Under the pieces are notes generated by a model. The model was given only the letters and a program-made list of their open reading frames with translations, ran no database searches and was not told where the DNA came from. Positions 50,162 through 62,100 of a stretch of DNA of 64,000 nucleotides are shown here, in pieces; position 1 is the stretch's first letter, and every line of letters starts with the position of its first letter. This stretch comes from a virus: positions 124,001-188,000 of IMG/VR virus record IMGVR_UViG_3300008963_000727. One strand, given 5' to 3'. The position numbers were made by a program, and so were the translations under genes.

Positions 50162-53100
50162 TCATTCGCCCTTTAGGAACCGTGCTATTGAATTTTGAGA
50201 TTCTTGCAATGAATCACCTGTAAGTCGAAATTCATCAACCTCGGTATTTTCTGGATCTAACTCATACCAAGTGGTAGAAATAGCACCCTTTGCCTCATTT
50301 GCACGACTTGCATCAATAACAGTGTCACCAATTTGATGATTAAATACGCCTGTTCCTGCGGTTCCGCGTCTCAACCCACTAACTGTATTATTAGTAATAT
50401 CACGCTCACGGAATGTTATACGTTCTCCGTTTATAAACAGAATACCAAATCTATTTTGTTCTAATTCTGGATCTTCCAAAACGCTAACATCATCAACATA
50501 TATAACATCATCACCAAAAGCCAAAGATTTTGTTAGTATTGTTGAACTTTCATTTATTATCCGATAAATTGAGCGATTACCACGCATATCATCAAATATT
50601 TTGAAATCAAGAGGCAGTGGTACAGTTTCTCGTCCAAATATTGTTAGAACAACAACATCTTCTGGACCAGAAATTCTTCTTGTTACAATTAATACATCTA
50701 CACCATCTCGCGTTTCAATAACAAAGTCTTCATTTGGTAGCAGCCTTTGTCCATTATATGTTGCCCATACTCTGTTCTCTGTTGCCCCTATCGTTCCTAA
50801 TGCATACTCAGTAGCAAACTCGACTGCTTCACTTTCTTCATCATATCTATCCAAGTCATAACCTTGTACATCAAATGGCACAATAGATGTAGATAATGTT
50901 CCGATTGGTCCTTGGAATACTTTTGTCTGCAATCTTTGCTCTCTCGTATCATTCCATGTACGAATTGTTACATCATCACCAGAATTCAATTCAACCGAGT
51001 CGCGTATTATAAGTTGTCCTGCTGAAATGACATATTCACTTAACGTGCGGACATATATTGAAATACGATCTCCATTTTCAGGAGGTGATGACAGAGTTAT
51101 TGTTCTAATAGAACTGCCATCACTTGGATTTAAAACAAAATCAGTGTTAAGATCTAATTCTTCATCATTAATATATACCGTAACATCAATTGTTCCAATT
51201 TGATCTGGTTCAATTGAATCGTCTTCTCTTGAAACATTATATGTTAGAGTCGACTCATCTGCTACATGATGAATACCATTTGGTGGTTGTAACCGGAATC
51301 CATTTACTTCAACAATGGCATGACTTTTGTTTGAATATTCTAAATCATTTTCCAACTCAAACTGTCGTTCATTGCCATCGTATTCAAATTCTTGAAGAAT
51401 TGGATATGAATAATCAAATTGCTCACTGGTTTCACCAAGAACAAAAATTGATATCAATGAATTATTATTAACAGTTGATAAGAACTCTATGTTAGTTTGA
51501 TTTTCAGATTTACTAAACGTGAAGTTTTCATATACTTGTCCATCAATTAAAATTAATATTTTATTAATTTCATCAATATCAACTGGCACTTCTATATTAT
51601 CATCCACAATCTGAGAACTTGTAAATTCATTTGAATAAAGATGATTTCCGCCGCCTAATCCAAATATATCAAATCGTACTATATTTCCTGTACCTATGCC
51701 AGAAATTAGAGTAATAGTATTATCAACCCAATCAATACTATATGAATCTGTTGGTAAAGTTGCTCCAGAAGTTAAGTTTGTTACTATTACCGCTGTTGTT
51801 GGTGTTGCAAGTTTTGGTAAATCGTATGTTCTGCCCAATGATGCAGATTCTACTGTGACATTGCGACTGTCAGTTTGCCAAGCGTGTCCATTCCCAGAAG
51901 TGTCAAGTCCAACACGCGTAGATACGCTAATGTCTAATGTATCAAATGTTGATCCGGGAACTAATTCCTCGGGTGCATGACTGGCATATGTATCAATAAA
52001 CTTACCACCGTCTACCTCTATGCCGTATGATCGAGAATCTTCTGGAGATCCGTTATATTCTGGAGCGGGTAAAGTACCCAAAAAGGTATCAGTAAAGTTA
52101 CTGGAATAACTTACATCAAGAATTCTGTCACTATAAGTTGGTCTGGTGACTGTGCTCTCAATGACTATGATAGAATCAGCATCAGGTGCAGACTCAAAAG
52201 TGATTGTTGCAATCTCTCCAGTAATAATACTGGGGTTGAAAGTAAAATCATCCTCTTGTTCTTGCTCAACTCCATCTACAAAAACAGATACTTCCTCAAT
52301 ATTTGTAGGTAAACCATCATCTGGATATCCAAGTTCATATACTGTAGTTGAACCATCTGCTGTATATTCAACCGAAATATCATTTTCTGGTCCAACATCA
52401 ATGTTATCAAACGGTGTTACATCAAATGCAGATATATCGTAACCCGTGTTTTGGTTGAAATCAGGTGCAGATACTTGAACACCGGGATAACTTATACCAT
52501 CCACTAACAAGGAGATATCATCTCCTGTTGTTCGCGGGGCAGGGACATAATAACCTGCGGTTCTATCTAACCCACTTAACTCACTGGCTGATACTCTCTC
52601 ATAATTTTCAAGTACAAACTCATCACCAGAAAACAAAATACTACTATCGTTGGTTTCTACTACACGATATACTTCGTTTTCATATCTGACTAAATCGTCA
52701 GCAGCATAGAATACATTTGGTTGCCAGTCTGATACGTTTGGAGTATAATCATATCTGTCATATTTTAATGTGATAAGTCCGTTTCTTGGTCCCAGTGTTT
52801 TCATAATTGGAACCACACGAGCACCACTACCATTACCACCAACTATATTGATTGATGGTGTTGTTGTATAACCGGAACCAGATTCAAGTATTTCTACACT
52901 TGATACCTCTCCTAATACGTTTAGTCTTGCTCTTGCTTTGGCTTCTACTTCTGCATCACCAGTAATAATTACCTCAGGTGGAACAGAGTACCCAGTGCCA
53001 CCTGAGAACACGGATATTGATTCAATTTCTAAAAAGCGGTTATTAAACCATTCTGAATATTTCCCATCATTCCATTCTTCAGATTCTGAATCAATGCTGC

Positions 53101-56100
53101 TTGTGGTGCTTAATCTGCCAGTGTCATCCAGAACAGGACTAATAAATTGATTATTCTCTGGATTCCACTCGGCTGGCAAATCAAAGTCAGTTATATCGCC
53201 ACGATATAATTCTTCACCCTGATATTTTAGATTGAACTGTCTGATTTTAACGTGATATGGTTTGACTTCATTAATATAATCAGAAACAAATGTTTGATTA
53301 TCTTGTTGATAAACACGGAATGGTTCTAAGGACCGTACTGTATGATCAACATCAACAAGGCTGGTTTTTTCTAACCACTCTGGTGTAATTTGTTCTGATA
53401 AAATGTAATTAAACAGTAGTATCAAAGCACGGTTTCTTTCAACACCAAGATCATTGATTAATAGATCGTCATTGATGGCTTCAACAATTTGACGTGTTTC
53501 TCTGACAGGTCTTTCATCAAAAAATTGAGCGTCAAAGACTTCATTATCAAAACCAAATCTACCAGCAGAGTTATCTGCTATAGTTAGATCAATCTGTATT
53601 GTTGCTGATTGTGCTGCAACTCGGTTCCAAGAATCATTTTCCCGAACATATATTTCCCATTGACCTGTTCCATCGTTATCAACTCGTACCAACTCTCCAT
53701 CAATTGCATCAAGTGCAAAAAGATCTGGTTTTGTTTTTACAGTTCTGTCTAAAATCGTTTGATCTGAATATCCATTTGCATACCAATCAACAAAATTCCA
53801 ATACTGTTTGGTGTCAAATGTTTGAATTCTTATTTGGTTAAGTGAGCGATTTTCGTCAACCTCATAAATTGACCACAAACCATCAACACTGTCATCACTC
53901 AACACAAGATAACGATAACCTATTGGAACTATGTCCAAGTTTTGGAATTCAAGTTCTAAAGTTGTTTCAACTTTTTTGTTCCATTCACCACTATTCGCTT
54001 CGGGAATCGGGTCTTCCGAATTTAGAATAGTAAAGTCGCGAGATTCAACAACAGGGTATTCTATGAGAACATTATTGACTTGACTCAGATAGTTTTGTAA
54101 TGCTGCTTCTCTATCCCGGAACATACTTTGTCGCGGTCTAAAGTCAACACCATATAATTCAGAGGGCGGAAGTTGGACATCAGGTACCAAATTGCCCTCG
54201 GTGTCTGCCCCACTCAAACTATCTAAAAGTTTTCTATATAATTGCCCGGTAATGAATCCATCAGCACGATTCTCGGGTATTAGTTCATATTCTACGTGTA
54301 CTTGATTATCCGTTTCAATTTGATCAAATTCTACGTGTAAGATGCTATCTGCACGATTTATTAAATCAGTACAATTGAATAGTCCCAACGTATTTCTGGA
54401 AATCGGAGCGATATAAGAAATGCCGCTTGAACGAGGGGACTCAATATATTGTTGTATCGCATTTATCCCAAGCGTTTTTCCTGCTGACTCAATAACTGAA
54501 TCGGTATTTGATACCCAGAAATAATAACGATTAGCAATTATTTGATTATCAACTACACCACCAATTATTGTGAATGAGTCGTTATCCTTGGGTGTGCCCG
54601 GACCTTGATATTGTGAAGGTGGTACAGTGCTTTCAATCCACTGGTAAACGTCAACTTGACTTCCTGTGACCCCCTGTGCCCAACGCCTACTTGAATAGGT
54701 GATATCATCAGAGTGATACTCAGTCAACCTATAATTTGTAACATCCCACCAAATTTGTCCAACATGTTCATCACGCCATACATTGAAATCAGAAATATTA
54801 TTTCCTTGATTGTATCCTGCTGGGTCAACCGGGGTGATAAAGTCAATATTCTCTTTTGCAGCACCAAGTATTTTTCCTTGGAGAGGATCAATCCAGTCCA
54901 GATATCTTAGTACTCTTCTGTCATCGGCATCATAAACATAAATTGTATTAATAAGTTTGCTATCTACTTCTACTGCCTGTTCGTGAATTGGTTGCCACGC
55001 AGGGTCAAGATCAAGATTATTAAATGCAAAAACAGCACCTGATTCACGATCTGGTGCACCAACTAATAATCGACCATTAACATAATCAACATCTGTGCCA
55101 AATTTGTCTCCAGTAGAGATTTCGCTAACAAAAACTTGTTGACCGAAAACAAACTTTCCGGGGTTTCGTGGTGAACTTACAGAACTTGGCAAGAAGTCAA
55201 ATGTGTAAACAGTCCCTGCTTCAGAAACTGAATCAAAGAAAGTCGTTGCTCCACTATCAAACTCTAACTCTGATTCCGTCTGCCACGTACTTGGTATAAC
55301 CAATCGTGCACCGGGAGATCCTATTACTAAGTTATCAGCCTCGGTGTCAATTTGTACAACGTGCCCAAATCTGGCACTTGTTTGAATGCGAGGTGGTAAT
55401 ATTGTTTGTGTTCGTTGTATAGGGTCAAAGCCAAGGTCTGTAAACGCAGTGCCAATGCCCGGCAAAATCTGTAATTTATTGAATTCAGTCTGTGCTTTGG
55501 GCTCAACAGCACTTATAACAATTTTTCCACGAGTATCAAGTGTGGCTTTAACATTTGAAATGTTTGCGTCATTTATGTCTTTAACAAATACTTCAGACCA
55601 AGAAGACTCTTCCCAGTAATCTGTATTAGTCAATAATATTCCAGCCGGAACATCTTGTACAGCACGATATACCTCTCCATTAGATTTGCGGAAATCTCCA
55701 GAGTTATACGTTGCTGCAACTACGTGTGAATCTATAGCAGAAACTTCTACATCAACGTTATTGATTCTTACCGTGTCTCCTGAAGTCAATTCTGCGTCTG
55801 AGTTAGATGATGTTGCTATGCCATAAATTCTTGGCTCGTTTACAAATCTCTCAGCAGATCCGCCATTATTAACCTGACGACTATCCCCGGGTGACCCAAT
55901 ATATAAACTACAATTTGTTGGACACTGGCTTAGGCTAAATCCAAATTCTGATCCTGACTGTGGGGTTTCAGCAGTTAAAGTTTGTAATTTTGAAAATTCA
56001 GCGGTTTCTATTTCTAATATATCACCAAGTTCAAAATCAGCATCTAAGACATTGACTTCTGCATTTGACAACACTGAATATTCTTTTCCTAAATTGAATT

Positions 56101-59100
56101 GCGGCACGGAGTTTATCTCTCCGGGTGTCAAAAATCTTTGATTGATTTTTACTGGAACAACAGATGTATTTGAAATACTTGTATCACGCCGTGGCGTATA
56201 TACGTCTTGTGTTTTATCATCTATTTCAAACCGCTCAACTGTTCTATCAAAAACAAAAGTCTGTCCGGGTGTTTTTTCATTACCAATACAACCAATTGCT
56301 ACTTGTCTGCCATCTGTGGTAGTATCAAGGCTTGATCCAAAGTTTTCTAATTTAAACTGTATATTTCCTGATGGTGTTGAGTCTGGTGACTCATTAAGCG
56401 TGACTTGGTTGTTTTCTATATCAATTGATTCAACATATTGTCCAGAATTAAACCCAGTACCAATCAAAATCATTTGTGGCTCAATACCGGAAATACTATC
56501 CAATGTTATTACTGTATCATCGTGTGAAATATAAGACTTGGTTTGCTCTGGTATTTCAATAGTATTAACGTGTTTAAAATGTGACCGTGCTCTTATTAGT
56601 ATCTCAGAGTCAATAATGTCAGAATCACCGTTTGTAAATGAAATAGTATTGGTATTACTATCAAAAGTGTAATCAACTTCGGCACGGAGAATAACACCAT
56701 CTCTTAACACAGAGAAACTATCAGTATAATCATTAACACCAATAAGTTGGTCAAGAGATGGATTATAGACTGTTATAGTACTATCATTATCGGGTGCCGT
56801 ATTAAAACTTAGTGTTTGTCCAATTATTGTATAATCGGTAGTAATTGTTTGTTCTGTATTATCAACAAAAACACGCAAATCAGCGGGATCTGGTGTTCCA
56901 ATAACAGCAATATTAAAGTCGGTTTTGACGCCATTTCCAATGCTGTTATATGTTAATGAAATTTGTTCTTTTCTTATAATTACAATTGTTTCGCCAGAAC
57001 TTGGTGCAGCCGCAAAGCTAATAAGATTTTCTGTTGTATTAACTACATAATCACCGCCCGTTCTGGAGAATACGGTGTTGTTGACAATAACTGAAAGTTC
57101 ATCTCCACTGTTATCTGGACCAATAGAAATTTCTCCATCATAACTAAATTCGGTTGTTGATCCGTCACCAACGTGCGTGACAAATTGTGATTCCCGATCA
57201 ACTCGTGCATATGCATAAACTCGGCTTGCACCCGGAGAAGCAACATACGCCCAACGCTCATCGTCGCTGATTGCAACTGAGTCGCCGAATCTGTCGCCTT
57301 CGTCGCTATTAGGATCTAACAGTAATTGCGTTTGTTGGAAAGTCGGATCAGCAGAACTTTCTTTAAAGATTGCAGCGGCATAACCTTTGTTTACATCAGA
57401 ATCTGGTGCCCCTACAATAGCCCAGTTAGAGTTGCCAGCGGCAATTGACCGCCCATACCCTTTTATCTCAGGGGTACGAAGAGATAATGGAGCAACTGAA
57501 TTATATGAACCATCACGATTTAGAATATAAGCAAAAACTTGTCCTCTATTGTCAATGCCACCATCTGGAGACCCTACCAGAACGCCAACATTGTCAAAAC
57601 CTTGTGCAATTGCTGTCCCATATTGGTCTGTTTCAATTTCTGGCACTAACTTTGTGTTTGACTTAAATGGTTCTTGTTTTTCTAATACTTGCCACGTGCC
57701 ATCGCCACTATTATTAACCCACGCACGGTCACCGGGACGCAAAGAGGTTGAAAAACTAAGATTTGCAATATCGCTTGGCTGTTCAACTCTTGCAGATTCA
57801 AACGTCAGAACAATGCCATTGCCAGTTTCCTGTGTCTGGTTTGATGAGAAACTAAACGAAATTAACGCCGTCTCAAGAGTTGGAACACCTTCTATTTCAT
57901 AGTAACCATTAATACCCGTGGAGAAAGATTTTATTATAATTTTATCTCCGGGAACCAATCCGTGAAATGCAGAAAATGTAACTCGTGATTGTCCATTAAG
58001 ATTGTCATCAAGTTGAATGATACGTGCATTTAACTTTCCTACATAATACACATTCCAGTCAAACTCAGAATCTTTTGCAACCCAAACAGTGTTACCGGGT
58101 CCAATTTCATCAAATGATATTTCAGACTCTATATCTTCAAATGAAAAGACTTGAAAATCTACATCATCACGATTTACAAACCCAGCACTTGGCAGATCTG
58201 TGTCTGGTCGAGATCTTGTCAGTTCTGGTAAAATATTACTGTTTGAAAATCTTACGCTTTCTTTATAAAGTCTTTCTACGCGGACTGCCTGATCTGCGGC
58301 TACATCATCATTGTTCTCAACAATTGATATAGTAGAAGGATTGGCTTGTAATTCTTCTTGGTTTAGTGATATTTCAAAATATGAACGATTGCCATTAGCA
58401 CCATAAGTGCCTTGTTTTACGGCCCAGTTTTCAAACACACCATAATCTGCTCTTTCTTTTGCAAAATCAGCAGTAGATAATAATTGAGTTGTGGGCAAAG
58501 TGCCTTTAGTTGCAATGAAATTACTATAAAGATTGGTTTGTGTTATATCATCTAAGTTGAGATTCTCAAGATAATCACGTGGACGGAATCCTATTATACC
58601 AAGTCCCAGCAAATCAGAATCTTTGTTAAGATTCGCAGAGTTTTTATTATAATAATCAAGTGCATCGTCTGCTTTTGTCGCTATATTCGGCAAAAGACCT
58701 TGTCGGGTATCATCAAAATCACTTGGCAACCAATCATTGTAATCAAACTCTTCAGATGGTTCTATTAACTCTTTCGCACTCCACAGTTGATTTTTAAACC
58801 TAACTATTTCGCCACGGGCATATCTATTGTTTGGTGACCAATCTGGAATATCGGGATCAGATATAAGAAAGCCCGGGGCATCTGGGCGACCTGCCCAGTT
58901 TGTAGTTTTAGATCCAGAGAGGAGCAATCTATTTTGTCTGTTTCCTGATGCTGGATCATAAAACAAATCAGCAAATATACTTGAGTTATCCAAAATCAAT
59001 AAATGTTCATAATTGACAAAATTAAGTTCTGCCAGCCCAATAAGTTCTTCAGATAAAACCGATATTTCCGTTAAGTCACCACTACGATCAACATTATAAT

Positions 59101-62100
59101 TGTTAGATTTTATTGGGTTTCTGTTTTGGTTTAGCAGTACCCGTGGATCACTGGAAACATCTTCAAGCAGCCCGGCTGCTCTATTAACCAAAATGTTTTC
59201 AGCGGCTGGGTTTAGGTTAATAATATTACCAATGCCCCAACCCTGTTGACTCCAGTTTAAAAACTCCCTTGCTATTTGTCCCCAATCAATACCAATTCCA
59301 TTGCTTCTTGTATTGAATTGCATACCTCTTGACTCAAGTTGCCGTCCATAACTGATCAAAAAGTCAACAACTGCGTCTCGGCTTCTAAATGTATATCCAT
59401 ATGGAACACGTGTGATTTCGTTATCAAAGTCTCGTGCATATCTTACAGACACATCATCAACAGTAATTGTGTTAAAGTTGCCATTTGGTATGCTTTGGGT
59501 AATTGCAAAATATGGTCGGGCAGAACTGTTACCCCAAACTGTCCAACCATTGTCACTGACCTGTACAATCACCGAACTAAAAGATATTCTTGCATCAGGT
59601 TCATTTTGATACAGTAATAATTGATAACTTTCCTGTGGTACCAACAAACTGCTGTTTTGTGTATCAGGCGTAAAGTTCTCGGCAAAAAGTCTGAGATACT
59701 GTTTGTCTGAGAATCCGGCTAAGCGATAACAAAGTCTAACATCAATGTTTGAAAAGCAATCATTCACGCAATCTTGATCAACGTTACCTAATTGTTTTTC
59801 GTAGTCAGAAACCCAGTTAAAGTAACTATTTTGTGGGTTGCCCTGTCCATAACTGTTTAAATCTGTAATATCAAGACGTGAACGAGAATCAAAAAGATAC
59901 TGTTCAAACTCAGAATTAAATTGATAACGATCACGATCAATGCCAGTAGCAAAATATTTCGCTGGGCGAGTCAATGCAATAAGCCTTTGTATAACAAAAG
60001 GATACGTGCTACTTCTTCTCCACGCAGTTTCTACTGGAGCACCATCACCAAATACCCATTTTTTTCTAAAGTCTTGGAAATTATAATTGTTTACTACATT
60101 ATCCAATGGCGATTTAAGATTTCCGTGCCCATCAACTGGTATTACATCAAGAAGCCCACGGCGAACTCTAGACTCATTAATATATTCTCCAGAAGGATCA
60201 CGAACTTTACCATCTGCGATATCTTGCCATAAAATTAAGTTGTTTTCTGTATATGGTGCAGGGCCATATGTGCTTTCCCACCACGTCGGCTTTGTTGTTA
60301 AACCAAGCATTTCCCAAGGACGAGAATGTGGGCTGTCAGTATCATAAAAATACTCGTAAATCCCTCTCCAGTGTCCAAGGAGGGCTTCTCCATCAACAAC
60401 ATCATTGGCGGTAGAATAATTGTATGTAAAGTCGTTATCAGCAATATAAGTCTGATTGCGATAGTCCAAACGATTCAGCCCAGACCACGTTAAAAATTCT
60501 GTTGATAATATATTGTTTATTGTTTCTAAATCATAATCGGTTTTTCTAAATTTTCCGGGTATGATATCAGCCTCGTTAATTGGTATCTCTGAAGATACTT
60601 TAAGGTTGTTATAAACTCTGCTTTCAAACTCTAATATTACATCATCCCTGATATCGTCATATGCTACCGTGATTGATCCATCGTGTCCACGTAACACATT
60701 GACTGGCTCTACAAATGTATCATCAACAAACTTAGCCGGTTTGTATGCAGGATATAGACCTATTTTAGTTGGTGTGTTAGGTACAAAACTTGCATTTGTT
60801 TTTGTATACTCGCGTATAAGAACGCGATCACCAACTGTCAAATCTTGTTTAATTGTTATAGAAGGCGAATCTGTTGATACTTCATAATCATCGTCTTTTA
60901 AAAGAATCTTATCATTAAGATATACCATTAAACTTTGACGGTTGGCATTATTAAAATCATACGAATATACCGTATCAAAATCCTGTCCGGTCACTTCTCT
61001 TACAACGGTTTCGCTATCAACAAAATCAAGACCACTTGGTAGCATATCACTCCAGTAAAATGCACTGTTTTCACTCTTTTCAGAAGAAATTCGTGCAACG
61101 ACTTGATCAAGTATTCTGCGAGCCGGGGCATTACCAAAATCTTGTCTTGTTACAAGATCAATAATCCGTGTTTTATAGGTTTCATAAGCACGAGCGTTGA
61201 ACTCTAATGCATCAAAAAACTCAACTCTACCGGAACGCAAGACGCCGCCAGTTGGTAACATTGAACTGCTATGCTGTATAATGTCTGTTCCAAAAGGAAC
61301 AATGTTTCCTAAATCACGGCTGTTATTTGATCCATTAATTTGACCACGAAGTTCAGGAATATTTTGTACAAGTGTTTGATAATGATTTCTTATAGTTCCC
61401 AATGTGACATTGGCTGATTCTTCATTAAATGAATTTCTTTCCAAGTTAGCAGGAATTTCATAAAATCCAACACTAGATGCTTTGTCTGATAATGCCCGTA
61501 CTTCAATTATTGTGCCGGGTTCTGGTTGTTCTAAAAATTTTATAAGAGTATTATTAGAATTAACTGTTATCTCATACTGTGATGGTGATACAAACTCAGA
61601 ATCTGCTGTAATTTTTACTGCGGGGATGTCAGTGTCTTGTTTAACTGGAATATCTAATGATAAATCTCTGCCTGTTTGGTATGCATATCGGAATACTTGT
61701 TTTTGTTGAGCAGGTGCGACTGCTTTTTGCCAGCCAATGCGTCTTTGATAATCACCGGTTTGGTCATATTCCCGAACATAGCCGGATTTAACATTAACAG
61801 TTTTGCTTGTACGACCATCTACAGCCGTAAAAGTATCAGTATAAAAATTGTTATTGAATACTATGTCACCTACATTGTTAATAGTTAAAAATTCAAGTGG
61901 GAATTCTAGTATATCATCTTCGGGACCAGTTCCAACAGCATATGAAAAAAGTTTTGACCCTGAAAAGTTACTTCCGGGATATATTTCTTGATTGCCGAAA
62001 CTATTACCATTTTCATCAAATACATCAAATAGCGGTGCTTGATTTATGCTTTCTTTTTGTTGTGCAGGTACCCACGAATCACCATCATATCGGAAACTTT

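Noticed and set aside
51190-51471. Plus-strand open frames across the giant gene (for example 51190-51471, 58024-58332)
   Set aside because: They mirror the minus-strand coding sequence, lack ribosome sites and give low-complexity proteins rich in His, Leu and Gln.
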